Notes: generated by a model not told the origin, from the letters alone. A DNA stretch of 64,000 nucleotides from Trinickia dinghuensis (GCF_003367175.1 NZ_QRGA01000003.1:434681-498680); one strand, 5' to 3'; shown: positions 51,676 through 62,157, counted from the stretch's first letter. Numbers and translations: made by a program.

Positions 51676-52182
51676 TTACTCCTCGCGAGCCTTCCGCACC
51701 CGCTCCGGCAGTCCGTCGTGCGGCCCCAACGCGCGTTCGGGCCAATCCAGCCAGCGATCGGGCCGGGTGGCTTCGTGCGCTTCATTGCGCGGATAGCGGA
51801 TGCGGTTTTCGTCCTTGGGCCGTTCACCCACGACGATGAGCCGCACCTCGCTGTCCGTATCGTTGATGAAGGTATGGCAAATGCCGGTGCCGGCAGGGAA
51901 GCCCACTGCGTCCCCGGGCGCGAGCCGATGCAGATGTCCGTCGATCCAGGCGTCGGGCGTGCCTTCGAGCACGAACACGAACTCCTCTTCGGCGCTTTCC
52001 GCATGCGGATACGAGGTGCGCCGGCCGGGCAACAGGCGGATGTGATGAATACCGATCCGAGTGAGTCCGAGCTTGGCGGCGAGCGGCGCGCCGATCGCCA
52101 TCAATTCGGTGTCGCCTTTGTAGTGGGCGTCGTCTTCGCCTTCGAGTTCAGTCCAGTGGCGAATGAAGCTTGGGCGTTGCAT
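51676..52182 (-). CDS. Cupin-domain protein
   Basis: The 168-residue protein has a central cupin barrel: motif 1 'YPHAESAEEEFVFVLEGTPDAWIDG' (metal-binding His-x(5)-Glu-Glu pattern, residues 58-82) and motif 2 'PAGTGICHTFIND' (His near 103). The C terminus 'PDRWLDWPERALGPHDGLPERVRKAREE' is well conserved in this subgroup. It could be a small dioxygenase or a sugar/acid sensor. The ATG at 52182 is used. It is divergent from the indolepyruvate oxidoreductase gene 221 bases away. Confidence 0.83.
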   Translation of the reverse strand: MQRPSFIRHWTELEGEDDAHYKGDTELMAIGAPLAAKLGLTRIGIHHIRLLPGRRTSYPHAESAEEEFVFVLEGTPDAWIDGHLHRLAPGDAVGFPAGTGICHTFINDTDSEVRLIVVGERPKDENRIRYPRNEAHEATRPDRWLDWPERALGPHDGLPERVRKAREE

Positions 52183-52403
52183 TTTCGGATGCTCCTCGAG
52201 TCCAAGAAAAATTCTTCTTCGTTTTTAGGCTGCACGCGCAAGAACCTCCGAGTACAGCGCTCGCTCCAGTATAGATAAGAAAAATCCTCCCCCATCTCCG
52301 CGAAAGAATAGACGCTTCACAGCCCCACGCGCGACCCGCGTCATCCATCACCGGCCGCTCGCCGGCACGGCAGGGGCAAAGAAGGATCGAAGGAGACAAA
52401 ACC

Positions 52404-55400
52404 ATGACTGCCCGCCTGCCGACCGACGGCACGCCCGCTCTATCCGAGTACAAGCTCACCGACAACCTGTCCGCCACGCGCGGCCGGATCTTTCTCACCG
52501 GCACGCAGGCGCTCGTGCGCATCATGCTCCAGCAACGCGAACTCGATCGCGCACAGGGCTTGAACACCGCCGGCTTCGTCAGCGGCTACCGCGGCTCGCC
52601 GCTCGGCATGGTCGATCAGCAAATGTGGAAAGCGAAGAAGCTGCTCGAAGCGGCCGACGTGCGCTTTCTGCCCGCCATCAACGAAGAACTCGGCGGCACG
52701 GCCGTGCTCGGCACGCAGCGCGTCGAAGCCGATCCCGAACGCACCGTCGAAGGCGTGTTCGCCATGTGGTACGGCAAGGGGCCCGGCGTCGACCGCGCCG
52801 GCGACGCCCTCAAGCACGGCAACGCGTACGGCTCGTCGCCGCACGGCGGCGTGCTCGTCGTGGCCGGCGACGACCACGGCTGCGTCTCGTCGTCGATGCC
52901 CCATCAAAGCGACTTCGCGATGATGGCCTGGCACATGCCCATCGTGAATCCGTCGCACATCGCCGACATGCTCGAATTCGGCGCCTACGGCTACGCGCTC
53001 TCGCGCTTCTCGGGGGCGTGGGTCGGCTTCAAGGCCATCTCCGAAACGGTCGAATCTGGCTCCACGGTCGATCTCGACGCGCTTACGATGCACTGGCCCG
53101 CGCCCGCCGATTTCTCGGCGCCCGCGGATGGCCTGCACAACCGCTGGCCCGACCTGCCGAGCCTGACGATCGAAGCCCGGCTCGACGCGAAGCTCGACGC
53201 CGTAAGCGCGTTCGCACGCATCAACAGCATCGACAAGTGGATCGCCGCGAGCCCCCGCGCCGACGTCGGCATCGTCACCTGCGGCAAGGCCCACCTCGAT
53301 CTGATGGAAGCGCTGCGGCGGCTCGACCTCACCGTCGCCGATCTCGATGCGGCCGGCGTGCGGATCTATAAGGTCGGGCTGTCGTTTCCCTTGGAGATGA
53401 CCCGTCTCGACACGTTCGTCGAAGGTCTCAGGGAAGTCCTCGTCATCGAGGAAAAAGGGCCCGTCATCGAGCAGCAGATCAAGGATCATCTCTACAACCG
53501 AGCCGCGGCGGATAGGCCCACTGTGGTCGGCAAGCACGACGCCCAAGGCCGGCCGCTGCTGTCCTCGCTCGGCGAACTGCGCCCCTCGCGCGTGCTGCCC
53601 GTGTTCGCCGAATGGCTCGCGCGCCACAAGAGCGGGCTCGATCGGCGTGAACGCGTCGTCGATCTCGTCGCGCCGCAGATCCTCTCGAACGCGGCCGACG
53701 CCGTGCGCCGCACGCCGTACTTCTGCTCGGGCTGCCCGCACAACACCTCGACGAAAGTGCCCGAAGGCTCGATCGCCCAAGCCGGAATCGGCTGCCACTT
53801 CATGGCGTCGTGGATGGATCGCGGCACGACCGGCCTCATTCAGATGGGCGGCGAAGGCGTCGACTGGGCGTCGCACTCGATGTTCACGAAGACGCGCCAC
53901 GTCTTCCAGAACCTGGGCGACGGCACCTACTTCCATTCGGGCATCCTCGCAATCCGCCAAGCGGTCGCGGCGAAGACGAACATCACCTACAAGATTCTCT
54001 ACAACGACGCCGTCGCCATGACGGGCGGCCAACCCGTCGACGGCAGCATCTCGGTGCCGCAGATCGCACGGCAGGTCGAAGCCGAAGGCGTTTCGCGCTT
54101 CATCGTCGTATCCGACGAACCCGAAAAGTACGACGGCCATCACGGCCAGTTCCCGAAAGGCACGACGTTCCACCATCGGCGCGAACTCGATACCGTGCAG
54201 CGCGAGCTGCGCGAAACGGCCGGCGTCACCGTGCTCATCTACGATCAGACTTGCGCCGCCGAAAAGCGCCGCCGGCGCAAGAAAGGCGAGTTCCCCGACC
54301 CGGACAAGCGTCTTTTCATCAATGAGGAAGTCTGCGAAGGCTGCGGCGATTGCGGCGTACAGTCGAACTGCCTGTCGGTCGAACCCATCGAAACGCCGCT
54401 CGGACGCAAGCGCCGGATCGACCAATCATCGTGCAACAAGGATTTCTCGTGCGTGAACGGCTTTTGTCCGAGCTTCGTCACGATCGAGGGCGGCAAGCTC
54501 AAAAAAGCGGCCGGCGCGGCATTCGATGAAGCCGCGCTCGAGCGGCGCGTCGACGCCTTGGCCGTCCCGCAAGCGGGATTGGATGCCGCGCCGTACGACA
54601 TTCTCGTGACGGGCGTGGGCGGCACGGGTGTCGTGACGGTCGGCGCGTTGATCAGCATGGCCGCTCACCTCGAAGGCAAGAGCGCTTCGGTGCTCGACTT
54701 CATGGGCTTCGCGCAGAAAGGCGGCTCGGTCCTCTCGTTCGTGCGCTTCGCCGCGCGCGACGAATGGCTCAATCAGGTGCGCATCGATACGCAGCAGGCC
54801 GACGTGCTCCTGGCCTGCGACATGGTCGTCGGCGCGGGCGCCGACGCGCTGCAGACGGTGCGCCACGGACGCACTCGCATCGTCGTCAACACGCATGCGA
54901 TCCCGAACGCTTCGTTCGTCGGCAACCCGGATGCCAACCTGCACGCCGATGCGCTGATCGACAAGATGCAGCACGCCGCCGGTGCCGAGCGCATGTCGAC
55001 TTGCGATGCGCAAGCGCTGGCCGCCAAGTTCCTGGGCGACACGATCGGCGCGAACATCCTCATGCTCGGCTTCGCCTGGCAGCTGGGCCTGGTACCGGTC
55101 TCGCACGCCGCCCTCATGCGCGCGATCGAGCTGAACAACGTCGCCGTGCCGATGAACAAGCTCGCGTTCGCCGTCGGCCGCCTCGCGGCCGGCGATCCGG
55201 CCGCGCTCGACGCGCTGTGGGCCGAGCGCCATGCCGCGCGCGCGGCCGCTGCGGCGGCGAGCGAGCAAGCCGATACGGCCATCGATCTCGACACGCTCGT
55301 CGCCGATCGCGAGGCGCGTCTCGCCGCCTACGGCGGCCCGCGCTATGTCGAACGCTACCGGGCGCTCGTTGCCGCGGCGCACGCCGCACAGCAGCGGGTG

Positions 55401-56009
55401 CCTTCGGCGAACATCGCGCGTGAAGTAGCGATCACGTTCTATCGGCTGCTCGCGGTCAAGGACGAGTACGAGGTCGCACGGCTGCACACCGACGGCGCTT
55501 TCCGCGCAGCCCTGGAAGCGCAGTTCGAAGGCACGGCCGGCAAGGACTTTCGCGTGAAGTTCAATCTCGCCCCGCCGACGCTCGCGAAAGCCAAGGCGGG
55601 CCAAGTGCCGAGCAAGAAGACGTTCGGCCAGTGGATGTGGCCCGTGCTCGGGCAGCTTGCGAAGTGGCGCGGCTTGCGCGGCACGGCGCTCGATCCGTTC
55701 GCCCGGACCGTCGAGCGCCGCATGGAGCGCGCGCTCGCCGACGACTACGAAACCACGATGCAGCGCGCGTTCGCGGTGCTCGATGCAGTCAACGCCGACG
55801 ACGTGACCACGCTCGCCGCACTGCACGCCAAAGTACGCGGCTACGGGCACGTGAAGCTGCGCAACCTGGCTAGCGTCAAGCGCACCGAGCGCGAACTCGC
55901 GGCACGCCTCGCGCTCGAGGCGGCGACGAGCCGAGCCGTCCAGCAGGCGCTCGACGAAATGAAGGGGGCCGGCTCGCTACGCGGCATCCCAGTCGTGGTT
56001 GCCAAGTAA
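52404..56009 (+). CDS. Indolepyruvate ferredoxin oxidoreductase (fused alpha-gamma)
   Basis: Single polypeptide of 1201 residues oxidising arylpyruvates or branched 2-oxo acids to acyl-CoA with ferredoxin. The N-terminal pyrimidine part begins near 'GLNTAGFVSGYRGSPLG' (residue 51), the thiamine-diphosphate part is seen at 'GCPHNTSTKVPEGS...GIGCHFMASWMDRGTTGLIQMGGEGVDWA', a cysteine-rich iron-sulfur site reads 'CEGCGDCGVQSNC' near 645, and the gamma domain starts 'ILVTGVGGTGVVTVGALISMAA' near 733. ATG 52404 is preceded by AAGGAG. It is monocistronic and convergent with a LivK-type gene. Confidence 0.95.
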   Translation: MTARLPTDGTPALSEYKLTDNLSATRGRIFLTGTQALVRIMLQQRELDRAQGLNTAGFVSGYRGSPLGMVDQQMWKAKKLLEAADVRFLPAINEELGGTAVLGTQRVEADPERTVEGVFAMWYGKGPGVDRAGDALKHGNAYGSSPHGGVLVVAGDDHGCVSSSMPHQSDFAMMAWHMPIVNPSHIADMLEFGAYGYALSRFSGAWVGFKAISETVESGSTVDLDALTMHWPAPADFSAPADGLHNRWPDLPSLTIEARLDAKLDAVSAFARINSIDKWIAASPRADVGIVTCGKAHLDLMEALRRLDLTVADLDAAGVRIYKVGLSFPLEMTRLDTFVEGLREVLVIEEKGPVIEQQIKDHLYNRAAADRPTVVGKHDAQGRPLLSSLGELRPSRVLPVFAEWLARHKSGLDRRERVVDLVAPQILSNAADAVRRTPYFCSGCPHNTSTKVPEGSIAQAGIGCHFMASWMDRGTTGLIQMGGEGVDWASHSMFTKTRHVFQNLGDGTYFHSGILAIRQAVAAKTNITYKILYNDAVAMTGGQPVDGSISVPQIARQVEAEGVSRFIVVSDEPEKYDGHHGQFPKGTTFHHRRELDTVQRELRETAGVTVLIYDQTCAAEKRRRRKKGEFPDPDKRLFINEEVCEGCGDCGVQSNCLSVEPIETPLGRKRRIDQSSCNKDFSCVNGFCPSFVTIEGGKLKKAAGAAFDEAALERRVDALAVPQAGLDAAPYDILVTGVGGTGVVTVGALISMAAHLEGKSASVLDFMGFAQKGGSVLSFVRFAARDEWLNQVRIDTQQADVLLACDMVVGAGADALQTVRHGRTRIVVNTHAIPNASFVGNPDANLHADALIDKMQHAAGAERMSTCDAQALAAKFLGDTIGANILMLGFAWQLGLVPVSHAALMRAIELNNVAVPMNKLAFAVGRLAAGDPAALDALWAERHAARAAAAAASEQADTAIDLDTLVADREARLAAYGGPRYVERYRALVAAAHAAQQRVPSANIAREVAITFYRLLAVKDEYEVARLHTDGAFRAALEAQFEGTAGKDFRVKFNLAPPTLAKAKAGQVPSKKTFGQWMWPVLGQLAKWRGLRGTALDPFARTVERRMERALADDYETTMQRAFAVLDAVNADDVTTLAALHAKVRGYGHVKLRNLASVKRTERELAARLALEAATSRAVQQALDEMKGAGSLRGIPVVVAK

Positions 56010-56031
56010 GCCGAAAAAGCCGGAACGCGGG

Positions 56032-56073
56032 CGGGAACGGGACAAGCGAGCAGCCTCGCCCATCCCGCTCCCG
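56032..56073. terminator. Hairpin between convergent genes
   Basis: CGGGAACGGGA (56032-56042) pairs with TCCCGCTCCCG (56063-56073) with one mismatch, enclosing a smaller GCGAG/CTCGC hairpin. It sits between the oxidoreductase and LivK-type stops and could act in both directions. Confidence 0.5.
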
Positions 56074-56090
56074 CCCCCGCGCAAGCCGCT

Positions 56091-57296
56091 TTACTTCGGC
56101 GATACCCAGTGTCCGTTCGGACCAAGCTCCCGGTAAGCCTTGAAATTTCCGCCTTCCGCGATGACGGCCATATAGACGGCATTGGCGCGGTCGCCCTTCT
56201 CGTTGAACGTGATGTCGCCGGTCGCGCCGTCGAAATTCGACACCTTATGCAAGGCGGCGACAATATCCGCCGGCTTCGTCGACTTCGCGTCGGCGATCGC
56301 CTTCGCCACCACCGACACCGCGTCATACTCGTAGATCGAGTACGGCCCGGGGCCGGTGTTATACGCCTTCTTGTAGTCGGCGACGAAACGCTTCGCCTTG
56401 GCATTGGTGAGGAACTGCGGCAGCGGTGCCGTCGTGCAGATCATGCCTTTAGCGGACGAACCGGCCGTTCGAATCAGCGTGGGATCGGTCGTGCCGTCGC
56501 CGCCCATCAGGTATTTGACGGGCAGCTTCAGTTGCCGGACGTCCTTCGCGAGCGCTGCAGCTTCGGGGTAATAGCCCGTGTAGTAGACGACGTCGGGCTT
56601 GAGGTCGGCGACATTCTTGGCCACATCGGCATAGTCCATCTGCCCCGGCGTCACGGCATCGTTATAGACGACGTCGACGCCCTCCTTCTTCAGCGCATCG
56701 ACGGTATTGTCGGCCAAGCCTTTCGAGTAGGTCGTGTTGTCGTTGATGACGGCCACCGATTTCGCGTGCAGCACGTCCTTCATCAGCTTCGCCGCGAACG
56801 GCCCTTGCTCGTCGTCGCGGCCAATGGTGCGGAACGCATCGTCCCAGCCCTTCTCGGTCAATCCCGGATTGGTGGATGCATCCATCACGTAGGCGAGACC
56901 GGCGCCGTGAAACACGCGCATCTCGGGCAGCGCCGCGCTCGAGCAGTAACCGCCCGCCACGGCCACGACGCCTTTGTCGACGAGCGCCTGCGCCGCACCG
57001 GCCGCCGCATCCGCGTCACATTTGTCGTCTTCCTGCACGAGTTCGATCTTCTTGCCGAGCACGCCGCCTTTCGCATTGATGTCGTCGGCGGCGAGCTTCG
57101 CGCCGTTCAGGATGTCGTTGCCGGCGGTCGAGTAGCTGCCGGACAGCGGCACGGGCACCCCGATCTTGATCGTCTCTTGCGCAAACGCGGCATTGGGTAC
57201 GATCGCGATCGATAGCGCGAGCGTGCCGGTACCGACTAGCGACGCTTGCCATAGACGATCGAATACGCGCGATCTGCGTAGATGCCGAACCATCAT
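56091..57296 (-). CDS. Branched-chain amino acid ABC transporter substrate-binding protein
   Basis: Periplasmic LivK/LivJ-type receptor of 401 residues. The signal peptide ('LVGTGTLALSIAIVPNAAFA', cleavage before 'QETIKIG') leads into 'IGVPVPLSGSYSTAGNDILNGAKLAADDINAKGG', the family N terminus. Later motifs are 'GGYCSSAALPEMRVF' and 'DVVYYTGYYPEAAALAKD'. ATG 57296 with AAGGAG seven bases upstream is preferred to the ATG three bases inside. No livHMGF genes adjoin it, so it is an orphan receptor. Leucine, valine, or another amide-type ligand is likely. Confidence 0.93.
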   Translation of the reverse strand: MMVRHLRRSRVFDRLWQASLVGTGTLALSIAIVPNAAFAQETIKIGVPVPLSGSYSTAGNDILNGAKLAADDINAKGGVLGKKIELVQEDDKCDADAAAGAAQALVDKGVVAVAGGYCSSAALPEMRVFHGAGLAYVMDASTNPGLTEKGWDDAFRTIGRDDEQGPFAAKLMKDVLHAKSVAVINDNTTYSKGLADNTVDALKKEGVDVVYNDAVTPGQMDYADVAKNVADLKPDVVYYTGYYPEAAALAKDVRQLKLPVKYLMGGDGTTDPTLIRTAGSSAKGMICTTAPLPQFLTNAKAKRFVADYKKAYNTGPGPYSIYEYDAVSVVAKAIADAKSTKPADIVAALHKVSNFDGATGDITFNEKGDRANAVYMAVIAEGGNFKAYRELGPNGHWVSPK

Positions 57297-57542
57297 GTTC
57301 TTGCTCCTTGTGCTTGTTATGAATGGGAGCGCGTCTCGGCCTGCGGTGCAGCGAGCGTCGAGGCCCGGTCGCGGCGCGCGTATTGCAGATATCGGTATCG
57401 AAGGATATCGAATCGACAGCAAGACGCGCGCCGCGGCCGCTCGAACGGGTGATGCGCCGGTCGCGCCTATTCTGATGATAGGCGCCGAGGCGGACAGATC
57501 AAGCCGCCGGCAAGAACGCCGGGGGCTCTCGTAGGGAAAACG

Positions 57543-58817
57543 CTAGAGACGGCCCTCGCCGAGCCAATCGATATCGCCGCACAGCACGCATAGCCGCTCG
57601 CCGATCCGCACGGCCATCGACAGCGTCACGCAAGGCAGCGCTTCGTTGATCGACAGGTAAGGCTTCGTCGCATGAATGCGGTCGGGCGCCTCGAGGGCGG
57701 CGCTGAAATAAGGCCGGCGCATCCAATTCGCCCCCTGTGCATCGGCTACCGGCAAAAAGCGCGCTTCTTGCCCCGCACGGTCCGCGCGCAGCACGACGTT
57801 ACGCCCCGCCTGCCGCCCTTGCTCGTCGAGCAGGAAGCAACGCGCCGCATGATCGAGCGCAAGGAAATTCCAGCACACCTCCTCAAGCGGCTCGCCTTGC
57901 GCTAGACGCTCGCCCGCGCGGGCAAACGCGTGCAAATATGGTGCGAGCCGGCCGGTGCGCGAGCGTTCGCGCGCTTCGCTTTGCGCGCGATGCCGCTCGG
58001 CCAGCGCCGAGATGCGCTCGCCGGCATAGGGGCCGTCGGCCGCGGCGGGGCTCGGCCGTCCGAAATAGAAGCCTTGGACGAAGTCCGCATCGCACGAAAA
58101 CGCGAGCTGCGCTTCGTGCTCCGTCTCGATGCCCTCGACGAGCACGAGCTTGCCCGCTTCGTGCAGCATCGACACGAAGCCCGGCAGGATCTCAGCGGCC
58201 GGCGTGCGGTGCGCCGCTTGCGAGAGCATCATGCGATCGACCTTCACGATATCGGGATCGAGCTGCCAGATCCGTTCGAGATTCGAGTCGCCCGCGCCGA
58301 AATCGTCGAGCGCAATCAAAAAGCCTTGCTCGCGAAAACGCCGGGCCTCCTCGGCGAGCTTGTCGAACTCGTCGGCACGCACGGCTTGAAGCTCGAGCAC
58401 GATGCGCCGCGGCGGCAACTGGAGCCGATCGAGGTGCGCGCGAAACGCCGCCGCATGATACGAGTCGGCCAACGCACCGGTGTGTACGTTCAGGAACAGC
58501 CATTCGCGCTCGGCATGCAGCGTCTTGAAGTTCTCCAGATGCAGGGACTGCGCGAGACGATCGACATAGTGCAGCTCGCCTTGGCGCGCGGCTTCGCCGA
58601 ACACGTCGAGCGGCGGAATCGGGCGATCGAAGATGTCGTGCGCGCGCAGCAAACCCTCGTAGCCCACGGAGCGCAGGTGGGCCAAGCTGAAGATAGGCTG
58701 AAACACGCTCGTCAGCGTGAGGTCGCGATGGCGCAGCGCATAGCGTTGCTGGCCCGACGTCATGTCGGATTCGAGCGCGAGCCCGGCCGCGGTGTCCTCG
58801 CGCACGGGCGTCACCAT
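57543..58817 (-). CDS. EAL-domain phosphodiesterase with C-terminal YkuI_C-like sensor
   Basis: The 424-residue soluble protein has an EAL domain (about 25-265) with all key residues present: Glu54 ('YEGLLR'), Asn110, Glu142, Asp171-Asp172, Lys192, Glu228 and Gln248. A C-terminal domain from about residue 285 ends 'WMRRPYFSAALEAPDRIHATKPYLSINEALPCVTLSMAV', which is the PAS/Cache-like module found after EAL in B. subtilis YkuI. The ATG at 58817 has GGGGAGG five bases upstream; a longer frame upstream to 59072 is not needed. It probably hydrolyses c-di-GMP under control of a cytoplasmic ligand. Confidence 0.88.
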   Translation of the reverse strand: MVTPVREDTAAGLALESDMTSGQQRYALRHRDLTLTSVFQPIFSLAHLRSVGYEGLLRAHDIFDRPIPPLDVFGEAARQGELHYVDRLAQSLHLENFKTLHAEREWLFLNVHTGALADSYHAAAFRAHLDRLQLPPRRIVLELQAVRADEFDKLAEEARRFREQGFLIALDDFGAGDSNLERIWQLDPDIVKVDRMMLSQAAHRTPAAEILPGFVSMLHEAGKLVLVEGIETEHEAQLAFSCDADFVQGFYFGRPSPAAADGPYAGERISALAERHRAQSEARERSRTGRLAPYLHAFARAGERLAQGEPLEEVCWNFLALDHAARCFLLDEQGRQAGRNVVLRADRAGQEARFLPVADAQGANWMRRPYFSAALEAPDRIHATKPYLSINEALPCVTLSMAVRIGERLCVLCGDIDWLGEGRL

Positions 58818-59117
58818 GGCGACCTCCCCGCGCGGCGGCTGAAACTGTTCTCGGAACGAACGGCAAAAAGCGTCATCGACGGCTCCCTCGGATCTTCTCA
58901 CTGTAGTGGTAGCCGTGACGAAAGCAAGCTCCATGCTCGCGCGCACCCCCAATGCGGGGGCGGCGCAACCGCGATACGGCTCGCGGTGCGGCAGGCGTGC
59001 GCGCCGCGAGCTCGACGCGGCATGCGCGCTACGATGCCGCAGGGCGGCGGTGCGGCGCGGTGGCGGACCCATGCACCGCCGCGGTGCAATTTAGCCCACC
59101 GCGCGCACGCGCTCAGG
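58818..59117. other. 300-bp intergenic region
   Basis: Holds the promoter of the EAL gene and the 3' flank of the NCS2 permease gene, both minus strand. I see no convincing gene, terminator or operator in it. Confidence 0.4.
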
Positions 59118-60425
59118 TCAAACCACGGTCCCTCGCCGCGCTTCGCCGCGCAGCAGCGCATAGAGCAGGATCGCGCCGAACGTCGCGGTACCGATGCCGC
59201 CGAGTGCGAAGCCGCCGATCTGCAGCGAGAAATTGCCGGCCCCGACCACGAGCGTGACGGCGGCGACGATGAGGTTGCGGTTATCGGAGAAGTCGACCTT
59301 GTTGACGACCCAAATACGCGCCCCCGTCACGGCGATGAGCCCGAACACGACGATCGACACCCCACCGAGGACAGGGCCGGGAATCGTTTCGATCACCGCG
59401 CCGAATTTCGGCGAGAAGCCGAGGATCAGCGCGATCACGGCGGCCATGACGAACACGACGGTCGAATAGATTTTCGTGACGGCCATCACGCCGATGTTCT
59501 CGGCGTAGGTCGTTACGCCCGTGCCGCCGGCGAAACCGGAGACGATCGTCGCGAGGCCATCGCCGACGAAGGCGCGGCCGATGTAGCGGTCGAGGTTCTG
59601 CCCCGTCATGGCGCTAACCGCCTTGATGTGGCCGAGGTTCTCGGCGACGAGGATCACGGAAACGGGTGCGAGCAGCAGCATCGCATGCGGATCGAAGACG
59701 GGCGCCGAGAAGTGCGGCAGGCCGAACCAGGCGGCATGGGCCACGACCGAAAAATCGATCGGCTTGCCCAGGCCCAAGCCGTTCGTGACGACGGCGTAGA
59801 TCGCATAAGCGGCCACGAGCCCCACGAGAATGAGCAGACGCTGCACCATGCCGCGCGTGAAGACGGCGACGACGCCGACGCAGAGCACCGTCACGACGGC
59901 CATCCACGAATCGAACGTCGATCCGCTCACGCCCTTGACGGCGATGGGCGCCAGATTCAAGCCGATCACGGCGACGATCGAGCCCGTGACGGCGGGCGGC
60001 ATGAGCGCTTCGATCCACTTCGTGCCGACGGCGCCGACGATGAGGCCGATGATCGCGTAGACGACGCCGCAGGCGATGATGCCGCCGAGCGCGACGGGAA
60101 TGTTGGCGTTGGCGCCGTGTCCGGCATAGCCCGTCACCGCGATGATGAGACCGATGAACGAGAAGCTCGAGCCGAGGTAGCTGGGCACGCGGCCGCCGAC
60201 GAGCACGAAGAACAGCAGCGTCCCGATGCCCGACATGAAGATGCACAGGTTCGGGTCGAAGCCCATGAGCAGCGGGGCAAGCACGGTCGAGCCGAACATC
60301 GCGACAACGTGCTGCACGCCCATGGCGAGCGTCTGCGGCCAAGGCAGGCGCTCGTCGGGCGCGACGACGCGGCCCTCGGCGGCGCGCGGCGCAAGGCGCC
60401 AGCGCGGAAAATAGGATTCGGCCAT
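59118..60425 (-). CDS. NCS2-family nucleobase:cation symporter (uracil/xanthine permease)
   Basis: Inner-membrane transporter of 435 residues with about fourteen helices. It has the UraA-like N terminus 'LPWPQTLAMGVQHVVAMFGSTVLAPLLMGFDPN' (His near 40 in the first helix), 'YLGSSFSFIGLIIAVTGY' (segment 3), 'VAENLGHIKAVSAMTGQNLDRYIGRAFVGDGLATIVSGFAGG' (helices 8-10 with the substrate-binding Glu in 'AENLGH'), and 'TTYAENIGVMAVTKIYS'. This pattern fits the uracil branch better than xanthine permeases. ATG 60425 is used. The chemoreceptor lies upstream on the same strand, 178 bases away. Confidence 0.92.
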   Translation of the reverse strand: MAESYFPRWRLAPRAAEGRVVAPDERLPWPQTLAMGVQHVVAMFGSTVLAPLLMGFDPNLCIFMSGIGTLLFFVLVGGRVPSYLGSSFSFIGLIIAVTGYAGHGANANIPVALGGIIACGVVYAIIGLIVGAVGTKWIEALMPPAVTGSIVAVIGLNLAPIAVKGVSGSTFDSWMAVVTVLCVGVVAVFTRGMVQRLLILVGLVAAYAIYAVVTNGLGLGKPIDFSVVAHAAWFGLPHFSAPVFDPHAMLLLAPVSVILVAENLGHIKAVSAMTGQNLDRYIGRAFVGDGLATIVSGFAGGTGVTTYAENIGVMAVTKIYSTVVFVMAAVIALILGFSPKFGAVIETIPGPVLGGVSIVVFGLIAVTGARIWVVNKVDFSDNRNLIVAAVTLVVGAGNFSLQIGGFALGGIGTATFGAILLYALLRGEARRGTVV

Positions 60426-60603
60426 GCTCGTTGGGCTCCTTCTCGCGTGTTTATAGAGGTGAGTACCGGGAAGGCGCCGTCTCGTTGCGACGGCGCATCG
60501 GAATCACGCGCGAGTTTAAGGACGGCAATAACCGGTGACAAGCGCCGCGGCCGTTAGGCCTGGGCTTGTCACGCTTATGCCTGTTACGCCCAGGGCGGAG
60601 TGG

Positions 60604-62157
60604 CTACCCCAGGTGAAAGACGGCGACGGCCGACTTCAGCTCCCCGGCTTGGCTCGACATCGAGCCGGCGGCCGCGGCCGCTTCCTCGACGAGCGCCGCA
60701 TTTTGCTGGACCGTGCGATCCATTTGCGACACGGCGATGGTGACCTGCTCGATGCCCTTGCTCTGCTCGCCCGACGCGGCCGAGATTTCGCCCATGATAT
60801 CGGTCACGCGCCGCACGGCCTGCACGACTTCGGTCATCGTCGAACCGGCGCGCTCGGCCAGATCGGCGCCGCTGTCGACACTGGCCGTCGACGCTTCTAT
60901 CAGCGTCTTGATCTCCTTGGCCGAGACGGCGCTTCGCTGCGCGAGCGAACGCACCTCGCCGGCCACAACGGCGAAACCTCGCCCTTGCTCGCCGGCACGA
61001 GCCGCTTCCACGGCCGCGTTCAAGGCCAGGATATTCGTCTGGAACGCGATGCCCTCGATCGTCGCGATGATGTCGGTCATACGCTTCGAGCCGCTCGCCA
61101 GTTCGCGCATCGTATCGACGACTTCGCCCACGAGGTTGCCGCTCTTCGTCGCGATTTCGGAAGCCGCACCGGCCAGCGTGCTGGCTTGGCGCGCGTTGTC
61201 GGCGTTGTGCCGCACGGTGGAGCTGAGCTCCTCCATGCTGGACGCGGTCTCTTCGAGCGAAGCGGCTGCTTGCTCGGTGCGCTCGGACAAATCGGCATTG
61301 CCGCGCGCCAGTTGATCCGATGCACCGGCAATCGCCACGCTCGAGCTGCCGATGCGAGCCACGATCTCGGCCAGCCGGTCGCGCATATCCTTCAACGTCC
61401 ACAACAGGCTCGTACGGTCGCCCGCGCGCGTTTCGATGCGCACCGAAAGATCGCCGGCGGCGACGCAGCTTGCAATATGCGCGGCATAGCCGGGCTCGCC
61501 GCCGAGCTGGCGCGACAGCCGCCGGGCGATGAGCCAGGCGAGCGCGGCGCCCGCGACGAGCGATGCGGCCATGAACCCGAAAATGATCGCGCGCATCGAC
61601 TCGAAATGCGCCGTCGCATCGGCCACGCTATCGGTCGCGATCTGGTGCTTATAGGTGATCGCCGTTTCGAGCGAAGCGCGCAATTCGTCGCTGGCCGCGA
61701 TCACGCCCTGCACCATGGCGTGATCGTCCATGCCGGCGGGCATCGGCATGGCGCCCGTTTGATACTGGATGTACTTGTCCCAAGCCTGCTCTTTCGTGCG
61801 GACGTCCGCCAGGACAGCCTGCCCGTGCTCGTCCTTGAGCGTCGCGCCGAAGCGATCGAGATCCTCGTGGATGTTGGAGAGCGCGTCGGTCATCCGCTGC
61901 TGCAGTTTCTGCTTCGCGGCCGCATCGGCGGAGAATCCGAGGTTTGCGCCGGAGAGGTCGGCGTCGAGCCGATACTTGTTCGCTTCTTCGATGGCGTACA
62001 GGCCGTCCATCTGCGAGGTGCCGAGGTCGGCCGCGATGCCGTGCATCGTCGCGAGCCCCCATACGCCCACGCCGCCGACGACCATGCCGAGGCCGATAAC
62101 GACGGCGAACGCCAGCAAGAGCTTGCTCAGCACCGTCATGCTGTCGAGTCGATTCAT
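60604..62157 (-). CDS. Methyl-accepting chemotaxis protein 2
   Basis: Chemoreceptor of 517 residues with TM1 at about 11-32, a four-helix-bundle-type periplasmic sensor ('[27 protein letters not shown]'), TM2 near 190-211, HAMP, and the signalling domain with tip '[21 protein letters not shown]'. ATG 62157 ('[12 protein letters not shown]') starts the receptor; the longer frame upstream is not conserved. The signalling arm between 'TV' and 'GIAFQ' has the usual length, in contrast to chemoreceptor 1. The ligand is unknown; an NCS2 permease gene lies downstream. No C-terminal tethering pentapeptide is present. Confidence 0.93.
   Translation of the reverse strand: MNRLDSMTVLSKLLLAFAVVIGLGMVVGGVGVWGLATMHGIAADLGTSQMDGLYAIEEANKYRLDADLSGANLGFSADAAAKQKLQQRMTDALSNIHEDLDRFGATLKDEHGQAVLADVRTKEQAWDKYIQYQTGAMPMPAGMDDHAMVQGVIAASDELRASLETAITYKHQIATDSVADATAHFESMRAIIFGFMAASLVAGAALAWLIARRLSRQLGGEPGYAAHIASCVAAGDLSVRIETRAGDRTSLLWTLKDMRDRLAEIVARIGSSSVAIAGASDQLARGNADLSERTEQAAASLEETASSMEELSSTVRHNADNARQASTLAGAASEIATKSGNLVGEVVDTMRELASGSKRMTDIIATIEGIAFQTNILALNAAVEAARAGEQGRGFAVVAGEVRSLAQRSAVSAKEIKTLIEASTASVDSGADLAERAGSTMTEVVQAVRRVTDIMGEISAASGEQSKGIEQVTIAVSQMDRTVQQNAALVEEAAAAAGSMSSQAGELKSAVAVFHLG

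Noticed and set aside
57930-60557. An 875-codon open frame on the plus strand opposite the EAL and NCS2 genes
   Set aside because: Its product is Arg/Asp/His-rich low-complexity sequence with no domain, while both minus-strand genes show complete families.
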